A DNA stretch of 64,000 bases from Flavobacterium seoulense (GTDB lineage: Bacteria > Bacteroidota > Bacteroidia > Flavobacteriales > Flavobacteriaceae): the NCBI RefSeq assembly GCF_000695795.1, contig NZ_JNCA01000006.1, positions 62,001 to 126,000 on the forward strand. The letters are read 5' to 3'. This document shows positions 10,101-17,889 of this stretch, piece after piece. Below the pieces are notes generated by a model. That model saw only the letters and a list, made by a program, of their open reading frames with translations, did no database searches and was not told the DNA's origin. A program made the position numbers and the translations under genes. Position 1 is the stretch's first letter. The number at the start of each line of letters is the position of its first letter.

Positions 10101-11625
10101 TTAATTGTGGTCTGTCTGACAATACAGCAAGAGGAGTATCGATACCCATAGAACCCAAAGCTTCTTTTCCAGCCTGAGCCATTGGAGTAATCATATCCTG
10201 AATATCCTCTAATGTATAGTTAAATAAACGCTCTCTTGTAGGTAAATCGATAGTTTCTATTGGACAAGCCTTAGTTGTAGTAGGAACGTCTTTTAAGTTC
10301 AAACGGTATTGTTTCAACCATTCCTGGTAAGGTCTTTCAGAAACAATTTTGCTTTTGATTTCCTCATCATTAATAATACGTCCTTCGTTCATATCTACCA
10401 AGAACATTTTTCCTGGCTCTAATCTACCGTGGCTTTCTACATCTTCCGGTTCAACAGTTACAACACCAATTTCAGATGCCATAATCAATTTACCACTCTT
10501 AGTTACAGTATAACGAGAAGGTCTTAAACCGTTACGGTCTAATAATGCTCCTACGTAATCTCCATCAGAGAAAGGTACAGAAGCTGGTCCGTCCCATGGC
10601 TCCATGATACAAGCATTGTACTCGTAGAATGCTTTTCTTTCTTCTGACATGGTTTTGTGTTTTTCCCATGCTTCAGGAATCATCATCATCATTACTTCTG
10701 GTAATGAACGTCCTGTATGTGTTAATAATTCAACAACCATATCCATAGAAGCAGAATCTGATTTTCCAGGAAGAATAATTGGGAATAATTTTTCGATTTG
10801 TGGTCCAAAGACATCACTTTTCATGATTTCTTCACGCACACGCATTCTACTTACGTTACCTCTTAATGTATTGATCTCACCATTTTGACACATGTATCTA
10901 AAAGGCTGAGACAATTCCCATGTAGGCATTGTATTTGTAGAAAAACGTTGGTGTACTAACGCTAAACGGGTTACTAAATCCGTTTGTTGTAAGTCAGTAT
11001 AATATGGCCCAATATCCTCAGGCATAATGATACCTTTATATATTAAGGTAGTAGTAGATAAACTAGGTAAGTAAAAATAAGAACTTTGCGATATTTTAGA
11101 ATTAGCAATAGCGTGTTCTGTAATTTTACGTGCAGCATATAATTTCGCTTTAAAAGTAGCTTCTTCAATAGCTTCACTTTTACCTACGAAAATTTGTTCG
11201 ATAGTTGGTTCAGAAGCCAAAGCGATTTCACCTAACTGGCTAGAATCTACAGGAACTTCTCTCCATCCTAAAACAGTAAGTCCTTGTGCTTTGATTTCTT
11301 TTTCAAATACGTCTTTGCAAAAAACATATTGGTTTTTGATTTTTGGCAAAAACACCATTCCCACAGCATACTCACGAGCAGCAGGTAATTGGAAATCACA
11401 AACTCTATTGAAATATTCGTGAGGAATGTCAATCAAAAGTCCAGCTCCATCTCCCGTTTTTCCGTCAGCACTTACACCACCACGGTGTTCTAATTTTACT
11501 AGAATTTCTAATGCGTCGTGAATAATTTGATTTGTCTTCTCACCTTTAAGGTTGCAGATAAAACCAGCTCCACAGTTTTCATGCTCGAATTCTGGCAAAT
11601 AAAGGCCTTGTTCTTTAACTTTCAT
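7111..11625 (-). CDS. gltB: Glutamate synthase large subunit
   Basis: 1504-residue alpha subunit of GOGAT; makes two glutamates from glutamine and 2-oxoglutarate. The N-terminal glutaminase domain begins at Cys18 in ENCGAGF, so a 17-residue propeptide is expected to be removed to expose the catalytic cysteine. A central domain follows, then the FMN/2-oxoglutarate synthase barrel ([44 protein letters not shown]), the 3Fe-4S cysteines in [20 protein letters not shown], and the C-terminal GXGXG beta-helix ([30 protein letters not shown]). Full length. It is first in the gltBD operon, with a -7 box at 11651-11644 very close to the start. Confidence 0.97.
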   Translation of the reverse strand: MKVKEQGLYLPEFEHENCGAGFICNLKGEKTNQIIHDALEILVKLEHRGGVSADGKTGDGAGLLIDIPHEYFNRVCDFQLPAAREYAVGMVFLPKIKNQYVFCKDVFEKEIKAQGLTVLGWREVPVDSSQLGEIALASEPTIEQIFVGKSEAIEEATFKAKLYAARKITEHAIANSKISQSSYFYLPSLSTTTLIYKGIIMPEDIGPYYTDLQQTDLVTRLALVHQRFSTNTMPTWELSQPFRYMCQNGEINTLRGNVSRMRVREEIMKSDVFGPQIEKLFPIILPGKSDSASMDMVVELLTHTGRSLPEVMMMMIPEAWEKHKTMSEERKAFYEYNACIMEPWDGPASVPFSDGDYVGALLDRNGLRPSRYTVTKSGKLIMASEIGVVTVEPEDVESHGRLEPGKMFLVDMNEGRIINDEEIKSKIVSERPYQEWLKQYRLNLKDVPTTTKACPIETIDLPTRERLFNYTLEDIQDMITPMAQAGKEALGSMGIDTPLAVLSDRPQLIPNYFKQLFAQVTNPPLDGIREEIVTDISLALGQDRNIFDISSKQCRKLRIQNPVISNDDLEKIRNIDIDNFKAETIEILYKKEKGLNGLENALEDIITQISKAVDRGTNIIILSDRGVNKEFAPIPALLACSYVHHQMNRLRKRSYFDIIIESAEPREPHHFATLFGYGASAINPYMVNEIIRVQVQEGFITGISEQKAVDNFNKAIGSGLLKIMNKIGISTLHSYRGSQIFEIVGFNSKFVQKYFPYTASRIEGIGLYEIEKEISERYNYAYPDVLIPNRLGLNIGGEYRWRRNGERHMFNPTTIAKLQQAVRLSDQDSYDVYAKTVNDQAKSLMTIRGLFEFDNLDPIPLDEVEPWTDIVKRFKTGAMSYGSISREAHENLAIAMNRIGGKSNSGEGGEDRTRFQPDVNGDSRNSAIKQVASGRFGVTSHYLSSAKEIQIKMAQGAKPGEGGQLPGEKVLPWIASARNSTPFVGLISPPPHHDIYSIEDLAQLIFDLKNANREARINVKLVSEVGVGTIAAGVAKAKADVVLIAGYDGGTGASPLTSLKHAGLPWELGLAEAQQTLVLNNLRSRIVVECDGQLKTGRDVAIAALLGAEEFGFATAPLVASGCIMMRKCHLNTCPVGIATQDKELRKNFKGTPEHVINFFYYVAEELRGIMAQLGFRTLEEMIGQTHKINSNKAINHYKAKGLDLSSILHRPDTYKYKTVRNTEKQDHGLDNVMDFQILKDSHRALYRKEKMTLEYPIKNTDRSVGAIVSNEISKIYGHLGLPEDTLNINFTGSAGQSLGAFSAHGLTFTVEGNTNDYLGKGLSGAKLIIKKPAKSTFVASENIIVGNVCLFGAIEGEAYINGIAGERFAVRNSGAIAVVEGVGDHGCEYMTGGKVVVLGKTGRNFAAGMSGGIAYIYDPQHKFKNGLCNTETIEFETVEGEEANELKTLIERHVEYTNSTKGIELLSNWETSLENFVKVMPTEYKKALKRLETEEQMVEELTA

Positions 11626-11643
11626 GCTTGATAATTTTTTTTA

Positions 11644-11651
11644 CAAAAGTA
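11644..11651 (-). promoter_or_regulatory. -7 promoter box of gltBD
   Basis: TACTTTTG on the minus strand, 18 bp before the gltB ATG, implying a short leader. No clear -33 TTG. Confidence 0.5.
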
Positions 11652-11991
11652 GCTATTTCATTAAATATAATCCATCGATTAAATGCATTATGAGCTACTT
11701 TTACAGGAATAATAGAAAAAAGTATAATAAATAATAATTATTGCATTATTTGAGCTATGTATTAACAAATTGTTAATGTAACTACGGTTTTTGGTCAATA
11801 TTTTGACAATTATTTCTTATTTTTTTAAATTCATTTTTGTTATATTCAATGAAAAAACGTCTTTTTGCTTCTTTTTCTTCTGCAAAATCTTTTTTTCGCT
11901 GAAAAAAAGAACTCAAAAGCATCTTTTTTTAACTTTATTTATAAGATATTTTAAATCGTTAAAAAGTTTTCAGTTTTAAGTTCATTTTTGC

Positions 11992-11999
11992 TACTTTTG
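11992..11999 (+). promoter_or_regulatory. -7 promoter box of sucC
   Basis: TACTTTTG, 49 bp before the sucC ATG; same sequence as the gltB box on the other strand. Confidence 0.5.
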
Positions 12000-12048
12000 T
12001 CGGACTTATTTAATAAAAATAAAATCAGATTCAGACAAATTCTATATT

Positions 12049-13242
12049 ATGAACATACACGAATATCAAGGAAAAGAGATTTTAGCTAGCTATGGAGTTC
12101 GCGTTCAACGCGGTATTGTTGCTAATAGTCCAGTAGAAGCAGTTGCTGCTGCTAAACAATTAACAACTGAAACAGGAACAAGCTGGTATGTTGTTAAAGC
12201 ACAAATTCACGCAGGTGGACGTGGAAAAGGTGGTGGAGTTAAACTTGCCAAAGGAATTGATAAGGTAGAAGGAGTTGCTAGCGAAATTATCGGAATGCAA
12301 TTAATTACTCCTCAAACTTCTGCAGAGGGTAAAAAAGTTCACAAAGTTTTAATCGCTGAGGATGTTTACTATCCAGGTGAATCTGAAACTTCTGAATTTT
12401 ATGTTTCTGTATTATTAAACAGAGCAACAGGTCGTAATATGATTATGTATTCTACTGAAGGTGGAATGGATATCGAAGATGTGGCTGAACACACACCACA
12501 TTTAATTTTTACTGAAGAAATTGATCCTGCTGTAGGATTACAAGGTTTCCAGGCTAGAAGAGTTGCTTTTAACTTAGGTCTTTCAGGAAACGCTTTCAAA
12601 GAAATGGTGAAATTCATCGATGCATTATACAAAGCTTATATTGGTTCTGATGCTTCTATGTTTGAAATCAACCCAGTTTTAAAAACATCTGATAATAAAA
12701 TCTTAGCTGTTGATGCTAAAGTAAATATTGATGATAACGCATTATACAGACAAAAAGCGTATGCTGAAATGCGTGATATTCTTGAAGAAAACCCAATTGA
12801 AGTTGAAGCTAAAGAAGTAGGATTGAACTATGTAGATCTTGACGGTACTGTAGGATGTATGGTAAACGGTGCAGGTCTTGCAATGGCAACTATGGATTTA
12901 ATTAAATATGCAGGTTTTGAACCAGCGAACTTCCTTGATGTAGGAGGAACTGCTGATGCAAAACGTGTTGAAACAGCTTTCCGTATTATCTTAAAAGATC
13001 CAAACGTAAAAGCTATCCTGATTAACATTTTTGGAGGAATCGTTCGTTGTGACCGTGTTGCTCAGGGTGTTGTTGATGCTTACAAAAACATGGGTGACGC
13101 TATTAAAGTGCCAATCATTGTTCGTTTACAAGGAACTAACGCTGAAATTGCAAAAGAATTAATCGACAATTCTGGAATGCCAATTTTATCAGCTGTTCAA
13201 TTCCAGGAAGCTGCTGATCAGGTACAAGCTGCACTTTCTTAA
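12049..13242 (+). CDS. sucC: Succinyl-CoA ligase, beta subunit (ADP-forming type)
   Basis: 397-residue ATP-grasp subunit of succinyl-CoA synthetase in the TCA cycle; binds nucleotide and succinate and works with the alpha subunit SucD. Visible motifs are the N-terminal MNIHEYQGKEIL, the ATP-grasp loop HAGGRGKGGGVKLAKG, the Mg-binding region FEINPVLKTSDNK, DVGGTADAKRV, and the C-terminal NIFGGIVRCDRVAQGV that contacts the alpha subunit. Length is normal. sucD is not adjacent: a strong terminator follows, so the alpha subunit must be encoded elsewhere and the two subunits matched by other means. Confidence 0.96.
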   Translation: MNIHEYQGKEILASYGVRVQRGIVANSPVEAVAAAKQLTTETGTSWYVVKAQIHAGGRGKGGGVKLAKGIDKVEGVASEIIGMQLITPQTSAEGKKVHKVLIAEDVYYPGESETSEFYVSVLLNRATGRNMIMYSTEGGMDIEDVAEHTPHLIFTEEIDPAVGLQGFQARRVAFNLGLSGNAFKEMVKFIDALYKAYIGSDASMFEINPVLKTSDNKILAVDAKVNIDDNALYRQKAYAEMRDILEENPIEVEAKEVGLNYVDLDGTVGCMVNGAGLAMATMDLIKYAGFEPANFLDVGGTADAKRVETAFRIILKDPNVKAILINIFGGIVRCDRVAQGVVDAYKNMGDAIKVPIIVRLQGTNAEIAKELIDNSGMPILSAVQFQEAADQVQAALS

Positions 13243-13267
13243 TTAAGAAACTTAGTTATATATCTAA

Positions 13268-13300
13268 ATCCTGTTCGCCGCGGCGAACAGGATTTTTTAT
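13268..13300 (+). terminator. Terminator of sucC
   Basis: A perfect 26-bp GC-rich palindrome (13268-13293, centred on GCCGCGGC) followed by a T-run; very stable in this AT-rich setting. Confidence 0.92.
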
Positions 13301-13469
13301 TTTCAATCAATTCTAAGCTACATTATTATTGTTTGTATTAATTTAATATTATCGGGCTGATTAATGCTTTTTTTGATGTTTTATTTCTTTTTATGAGATT
13401 AATATAATTTTAGAGATTATTTTTTAGAAAGGACTCACTTTTTATACTGATAGTTTTTAGAACTGATAA

Positions 13470-13497
13470 AAAGATAAAAAAGTAGTTTTTTATCTTT
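13470..13497. repeat. Perfect 12-bp AT-rich inverted repeat upstream of the secreted gene
   Basis: AAAGATAAAAAA (13470-13481), loop GTAG, TTTTTTATCTTT (13486-13497). It lies 45 bp before the -7 box and could be an upstream regulatory site or just a low-complexity hairpin. Confidence 0.4.
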
Positions 13498-13542
13498 AGG
13501 TTAAGTAATTGTTTTTGTGGTTTTTATGATGGAGTTCTGTAG

Positions 13543-13550
13543 TAATTTTG
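13543..13550 (+). promoter_or_regulatory. -7 promoter box of the first small secreted gene
   Basis: TAATTTTG, 25 bp before the ATG; a TTTG lies 25 bp further upstream, longer than the ideal spacing. Confidence 0.45.
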
Positions 13551-13575
13551 AACTGTAATTAAAAACAAAGAAATC

Positions 13576-13914
13576 ATGAAAAATTTATTTTTATCTGTTA
13601 TCGTTACTTTATTTATGGGTACAGCATTTGCTGCGGATAAGTCTCCAAAAACAGCAAAAAATTTTGATGAGACTTACAAAGAATTAACAAGATTATTAAA
13701 TACGTATCCTAATTTAGGAGGATTAGACCAGGACGTTTTGGTAAAAGTGAAAATTGCAATCAATGAAAATCATGAAATTGTAGTTTTGAGTACTAATGCT
13801 GAAAACGAAGATTTGAATTATTATATCAAAAATACTTTGAACTATCAAAAGTTATCTGCTCAAGAATTAGAAACAGGAAAAGGGCTTGTATTTTTAGTTC
13901 GATTTGCTAAATAA
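13576..13914 (+). CDS. Small secreted protein, paralogue 1
   Basis: 112 residues with a clear signal peptide (MKNLFLSVIVTLFMGTAFA, cut before ADKS), leaving a mature periplasmic or secreted domain of about 92 residues. I do not recognise a named family. The core VLVKVKIAINENHEIVVLST, then NEDLNYYIKNTLNYQKL, has the strand-strand-helix rhythm of a TonB C-terminal-like domain, but the similarity is by eye only. A closely related copy follows in tandem at 14247. The gene has its own -7 box and its own terminator, so the two copies are separate transcription units. Confidence 0.75.
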   Translation: MKNLFLSVIVTLFMGTAFAADKSPKTAKNFDETYKELTRLLNTYPNLGGLDQDVLVKVKIAINENHEIVVLSTNAENEDLNYYIKNTLNYQKLSAQELETGKGLVFLVRFAK

Positions 13915-14246
13915 TTCAACACACTTTTTAACTTAAAAAATCCTGATTTCGTTTTAAAACGGAGTCAGGATTTGTTATTTAGAGTGATTTTAAACTGAAT
14001 ATTTCATAAGTTATTTAATAAATCGACGAAATGCAATGATTTTTATTTAATGTATTTCTAATATTTATGATAATAATAAAAAAATAGTATGTTTTTTTTA
14101 TTCAGCTGTTATTTTTTCTAATTTATTTTTCTTCAAATCGTAAATCGCACGTTATCAATGATTTATTTGTTTTTTGAATAGGTCTTTTCTTTACTTTTAC
14201 AAATGAAATCTGGAAACAATTTAATTCTAATTAAAACGAAGAAATC
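13915..14246. other. Intergenic region between the two secreted paralogues
   Basis: 332 bp. It contains the terminator of the first copy. Near the 3' end is a weak promoter-like pair for the second, TTTG (14166-14169) and TACTTTTA (14192-14199), 22 bp apart. Nothing else was recognised. Confidence 0.55.
13938..13980 (+). terminator. Terminator of secreted paralogue 1
   Basis: AAATCCTGA (13938-13946) pairs with TCAGGATTT (13965-13973), with an inner CGTTTTAAAACG hairpin and a T-rich tail. Confidence 0.8.
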
Positions 14247-14585
14247 ATGAAAAAATTAATTTTATCAGTTGTTGTTACTTTATTTTTAACAACAGCGTTT
14301 GCCGCAGAAAAGCCAGCTAAAGATCCAGTAGCTTTAAATGATACTTATAAGGAAATAACTAAGTTGCTTAATAATTATTCCTCATTTAGCGGATTAGAGC
14401 AAGATGTTATAGTTAAAGTAAGAATTACAATTAATGAGAATAATGAAATAGTAGTATTAAGTACTAATGCTGCTAATGAAGATTTGAATTATTACATTAA
14501 AAACACTTTGAATTACCAAAAACTATCAAGTGCAGAATTACCTGCCGGTAGAGGACTTAGCTTTTTAGTTAAGTTTACTAAATAA
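14247..14585 (+). CDS. Small secreted protein, paralogue 2
   Basis: 112 residues, same length and layout as the gene at 13576. Signal peptide MKKLILSVVVTLFLTTAFA, then a mature domain that shares INEN-EIVVLSTNA and NEDLNYYIKNTLNYQKLS almost exactly with its neighbour. The first 30 mature residues are more divergent. Many shared codons differ at the third base, so the duplication is not recent and the C-terminal block is under protein-level constraint. It could be TonB-C-like by eye; function unknown. Its own terminator follows. Confidence 0.75.
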   Translation: MKKLILSVVVTLFLTTAFAAEKPAKDPVALNDTYKEITKLLNNYSSFSGLEQDVIVKVRITINENNEIVVLSTNAANEDLNYYIKNTLNYQKLSSAELPAGRGLSFLVKFTK

Positions 14586-14606
14586 TCCAAAGGTACAATT
14601 AAAGTA

Positions 14607-14647
14607 AAATCCCGTTTCGATAGCTATCGGAACGGGATTTTTTATTT
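14607..14647. terminator. Terminator of secreted paralogue 2
   Basis: AAATCCCGTTT (14607-14617) pairs with its GAACGGGATTT partner (to 14640) around an inner CGATAGCTATCG palindrome, followed by T6 on the plus strand. It may also serve the DUF1456 gene on the minus strand. Confidence 0.88.
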
Positions 14648-14663
14648 TGAAAAACAAAAGTAT

Positions 14664-15077
14664 TTAAGACTTTTTATTTTTACCATTATTGTATTTTACT
14701 TTTTCTACAACTTGAATTTTTGGTGCTGCTTTTTTTGAAGAAGGCTTTTTCTTAAAATCAGGTTTACTGGTTATTGCCTGGGTTTTAGGTATTTCTTTAG
14801 CTTTTGCTGGAATTTCAGCTTTGTGTTTTGCTAAAACTTCATTCGGATTCTTAGGGTTTTCTTTTGTTCCACGCAAATGAATAACTAATCCGTTTAAAAA
14901 ATTACGCAATACCTGGTCACCACATTCTACATAATTAGGGTGTTTTTCATCACGGAAAAAAGCGCCTAATTCTGATTTAGAAATTCTAAAATCGACTAAT
15001 TCTAATATTTCTACAATTTGGTCGTCACGCAACATTAAAGCTACGCGTAGTTTTTTAAAGATATCGTTATTTGTCAT
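14664..15077 (-). CDS. DUF1456 family protein (YehS-like)
   Basis: 137-residue cytoplasmic protein of the DUF1456 family, to which E. coli YehS belongs; no biochemical role is assigned. The N-terminal 70 residues hold the conserved core (TNNDIFKKLRVALMLRDDQI, then ELGAFFRDEKHPNYVECGDQVLRNFLNGL). The last 55 residues are lysine- and proline-rich with AP/KP repeats, likely a disordered basic tail. A perfect -7 box (TACCTTTG, 15099-15092) lies just upstream, so it is transcribed separately from the PLP enzyme behind it. Confidence 0.85.
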   Translation of the reverse strand: MTNNDIFKKLRVALMLRDDQIVEILELVDFRISKSELGAFFRDEKHPNYVECGDQVLRNFLNGLVIHLRGTKENPKNPNEVLAKHKAEIPAKAKEIPKTQAITSKPDFKKKPSSKKAAPKIQVVEKVKYNNGKNKKS

Positions 15078-15091
15078 TGTTGTATTTTTTA

Positions 15092-15099
15092 CAAAGGTA
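15092..15099 (-). promoter_or_regulatory. -7 promoter box of the DUF1456 gene
   Basis: TACCTTTG on the minus strand, 14 bp before the ATG; full match to TAnnTTTG. Confidence 0.5.
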
Positions 15100-15116
15100 C
15101 ATTATTATAGCATTGG

Positions 15117-16157
15117 CTACTCATCTTTGTTTTGGTATTGATTGAGGATTTTAATTATTTTATCCAAATCCTTTTTTTTATGATTAGCAGTAATGATAAT
15201 TCTATTCAGGTAATCTTCTTCTGAAGTGTACTTAAAATTGGTTATAATGATTTTATTCGAAGTAAGAACAGCGTTTATATTATCGATTTTAGGATAAATT
15301 ACAGGGTAATTTTTGTCGAAAAGGATATTGTTATTGGGAAGTAATTTTGAATCGATATACTTCAAATTTTCTTGCAGTTTTTGATGTTGTTTTAGATATA
15401 GTAATTCAGCATCGGCGAAGGTTTTTACAAATGCTGGATTCATTCCTGCGCTTGCTGTAAAGATATTGTTTTGTTTTATTTTTTTGATAAAATCAATATC
15501 GCTTGCAATTACACCTCCCGATAATCCCATGGCTTTTCCTAATGAAGCAATCATTATTTTTCGTTTGATATTCGATAAATTGCTATTCGAAAAAATACCA
15601 CAACCATTATTACCTAAAATTCCTAACGAATGAGATTCGTCAATAACTAAAGTAATTTCTTTGTATTTTGAAATTTGTTCTAAAGCCGAAAGAGCAACCG
15701 GAGTTACAGAATTTGTAGCCACAGCATCAGTTAAAATCGCAATTTTTTCAGGTTTATCATCTAATAATCGTGGATTTATTTGATTATTGATGAAAAAAGG
15801 AAGACTTGCTGTTTTTGAAATTGCAATATGAGTATCAGGAAAATGATAAAAAATAGCGGTTTCGGATTCTAAGGTGTTAATGACTAATTGTCCGGCAAGC
15901 ATTCCTGATGAAACGGTAATTGCAGCTTCGGATTTGATAAATTCAGCCAGAAATTTTTCTCCTTTTTCATAGGCGGTCAATTGGATATTAGCATTTCTGG
16001 AACTTCCATAGGCTGACCCCCATTGAATAATATTTTTGCAAAGTATTTTTTGGAATTTTTTATTTGGCGGTAAGCCTAAATAAGCAGTACCGCCAAAATA
16101 TAAATATTTTTCATTGTCGATTTTTACAACACGATCCGGAAATTGGTTTACTTTCAT
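15117..16157 (-). CDS. Alpha-oxoamine-synthase-like PLP enzyme (aminotransferase class I/II fold)
   Basis: 346 residues from the ATG at 16157; a TTG one codon earlier is possible but unlikely. Fold-type I PLP protein related to 8-amino-7-oxononanoate synthase (BioF) and 2-amino-3-ketobutyrate CoA ligase (Kbl). Visible marks are YFGGTAYLGLPPN at the start, the aspartate motif LVIDESHSLGILGNNGCGIF, and the PLP lysine in MIASLGKAMGLSGG. It is about 40 residues shorter than typical BioF/Kbl, so the acyl-CoA substrate may differ. It starts 5 bp after the stop of the dipeptide epimerase, an operon that hints at a peptide or amino-acid salvage role. No biotin genes are nearby, so I do not call it bioF. 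Confidence 0.75.
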   Translation of the reverse strand: MKVNQFPDRVVKIDNEKYLYFGGTAYLGLPPNKKFQKILCKNIIQWGSAYGSSRNANIQLTAYEKGEKFLAEFIKSEAAITVSSGMLAGQLVINTLESETAIFYHFPDTHIAISKTASLPFFINNQINPRLLDDKPEKIAILTDAVATNSVTPVALSALEQISKYKEITLVIDESHSLGILGNNGCGIFSNSNLSNIKRKIMIASLGKAMGLSGGVIASDIDFIKKIKQNNIFTASAGMNPAFVKTFADAELLYLKQHQKLQENLKYIDSKLLPNNNILFDKNYPVIYPKIDNINAVLTSNKIIITNFKYTSEEDYLNRIIITANHKKKDLDKIIKILNQYQNKDE

Positions 16158-16162
16158 CAATG

Positions 16163-17173
16163 TTATTTTAGAACAACACCTGTACCATTAAGATGAGAAT
16201 AGCCTACTTTTCCATCTTTAATCAAAACACCGCTGGCAATATCTTCAGATAAAAGTAAAGCGCCATCCATGTCAACATAATCTAATTGCGGTAATAAATG
16301 AGCAATTGCCGAAATTCCAACCGAAGATTCTGTCATACAGCCTACCATTGTTTTTAATCCTAATTTCTTGGCTTGCTGAATCATTCTTCGGGCAGGAGTC
16401 AAACCGCCACATTTTACTAATTTGATATTGATTCCATGAAAATGATGGTAACATTTAGCAACATCTTGTTCGATAATACAGCTTTCGTCAGCAATAATTG
16501 GTAAAACCGAATGTTTAAAAAGAATTTCATGTCCTTTCCAGTCGTCTGCTTTTAAGGGTTGCTCCAGAAATTCTACACCAAGTTTCTTTAATTCTATAGC
16601 ATTATTGAGTGTTTCTTCTATTTCCCAGCCACAATTAGCATCAATTCTAAAAATAGCATCAGTATGTTCTCTTAATGCTTTAACGATAGCAATATCATCT
16701 TTGGTTCCTAATTTTATTTTATAAATAGGCCAGGGAAGTTCTTTCATTTTAGCCACCATTTTATCAATAGAATCAATCCCGATGGTGTAATTTGTCAACG
16801 GATTTCTTTCGATATTGTAATCCCATAACTCATGCAGTTTCTTTCCTTTTTGACGGGCATATAAATCAGTATAAGCTATGTCTAAAGCACAAAGCGCAAA
16901 CATGTCATGTTTTAAATGAGGATATACTTTATCCCAAAATTGCTCCGGAGTTTCATCGGTAGTAGATTCAATTAAAGGTTTGATTGCTTCTAAATCCTGT
17001 TTCATCATTGCAACCGTAATATTGTAATAAGGATTAGAAGTTGCTTCGCCGTATCCAGAGAATCCACCATTTTTTAATTGTACAATTAAAGAAGGCTGAA
17101 TGTCAATTGACTCTCTGGATATTGTAAAAGTGTGCCTTAATTTTAGCTCGTATTCTCTAATAATCAATTCCAT
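16163..17173 (-). CDS. Dipeptide epimerase (L-Ala-D/L-Glu epimerase type, enolase superfamily)
   Basis: 336-residue enzyme expected to invert the C-terminal residue of dipeptides such as L-Ala-D-Glu from peptidoglycan turnover, so they can be used as ordinary amino acids. All muconate-lactonizing-subgroup residues are visible: the general base in YKIKLGT, metal ligands in FRIDANCGW, FLEQPLK and IADESC, the second lysine in IKLVKCGGLTPA, and the closing DMDGALLLSED typical of dipeptide epimerases. Full length. It is first gene of a two-gene operon with the PLP enzyme. Exact dipeptide specificity cannot be read from the sequence. Confidence 0.88.
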   Translation of the reverse strand: MELIIREYELKLRHTFTISRESIDIQPSLIVQLKNGGFSGYGEATSNPYYNITVAMMKQDLEAIKPLIESTTDETPEQFWDKVYPHLKHDMFALCALDIAYTDLYARQKGKKLHELWDYNIERNPLTNYTIGIDSIDKMVAKMKELPWPIYKIKLGTKDDIAIVKALREHTDAIFRIDANCGWEIEETLNNAIELKKLGVEFLEQPLKADDWKGHEILFKHSVLPIIADESCIIEQDVAKCYHHFHGINIKLVKCGGLTPARRMIQQAKKLGLKTMVGCMTESSVGISAIAHLLPQLDYVDMDGALLLSEDIASGVLIKDGKVGYSHLNGTGVVLK

Positions 17174-17484
17174 AATAGTCTTGTTTTTGATAAAATTAAG
17201 CTATAAAAATGAATATTATTTGATGCAGATGCAGATTTCTGATTTTCTGATTTTTGTTTACCTCATTTTAAACATATAATAAAAAAGTATAGGCATAAAA
17301 GATTTTTCTTTAAAATGCTGTTTTTTGTTCTAAGTATTTACAAGCTTAAAAGTTAATTTTTTGTGATTTTTAGCTTTTTTTAGTTATGAAAAAAATGTGA
17401 TTTTTCAATTAAAATGTTTAATTAGCAGATTTTCTTTGGGTTATTATTATAAAAAATGATATTTTAGCTAAAATTATTTATGAT
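17174..17484. other. Divergent intergenic region epimerase / TerB-like gene
   Basis: 311 bp, strongly AT-rich, with a short direct repeat (GATGCAGATGCAGATTTCTGATTT region, 17221-17250). No full TAnnTTTG box was found on either strand and no other feature was recognised. Confidence 0.5.
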
Positions 17485-17889
17485 ATGGATACTTGTGAAG
17501 AAAAAAAGAAATTGCTTTTGGAGATGATTGCTTTTGCAACAGTTGATGGTCAATTGAATAAAAAGGGATATGATTTTTTATTTTTAATAGCCAATGAATT
17601 GGATTATGAAAAAGGAGGTTTTATTGATTTATTAAATCATGAATTGCCAAAATTACCTGAAAATCTCAAATTAGCCCGAATTAAACAATTTTATAAATTA
17701 GTTGTTTTCTTTCAAAACGATGGTGTTTTATATACACAGGATCCAGATTTGATTGTTCATATCGCAATTAGTATGGGATTAGATACTGATGCAATTAAAA
17801 AGTTAATAAAAAAGGTCAAAAATGCACCTAATAACATTATTTCGGATGATGTTTTATGGGATATTTTTAGTGACGATGTGAATTATTAG
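17485..17889 (+). CDS. TerB-like helical protein
   Basis: 134 residues, no signal peptide. Predicted all-helical, with MIAFATVDGQLNKKGYDFLFLIANEL near the N-terminus resembling the metal-binding first repeat of TerB/DjlA-type domains (acidic residue after a hydrophobic helix, then DG). The rest (DPDLIVHIAISMGLD, then IKKLIKKVKNAPN) is consistent with helical packing. It has no other ter genes beside it, so tellurite resistance should not be inferred. It converges on uvrB and the two stop codons overlap by 4 bp. Confidence 0.6.
   Translation: MDTCEEKKKLLLEMIAFATVDGQLNKKGYDFLFLIANELDYEKGGFIDLLNHELPKLPENLKLARIKQFYKLVVFFQNDGVLYTQDPDLIVHIAISMGLDTDAIKKLIKKVKNAPNNIISDDVLWDIFSDDVNY

Larger units (their letters stand above)
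11626..12048. other. Divergent intergenic region gltB / sucC
   Basis: 423 bp of very AT-rich DNA between the divergent gltB and sucC starts, with one -7 box for each gene at its ends. The middle has long T- and A-runs. No credible coding region, operator or riboswitch fold was recognised. Confidence 0.6.
13243..13575. other. Intergenic region sucC to first small secreted gene
   Basis: 333 bp holding the sucC terminator, a perfect 12-bp AT-only hairpin (13470-13497) and a -7 box (13543-13550). No additional gene seen. Confidence 0.6.

Noticed and set aside
11791..11979. 62-codon Phe/Lys-rich ORF between gltB and sucC
   Set aside because: Low-complexity AT-rich translation that runs up to the sucC promoter; no sign of coding constraint.
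17485..17889. Tellurite resistance locus
   Set aside because: Only a TerB-like helical protein is present; no terA/C/D/E/Z neighbours.
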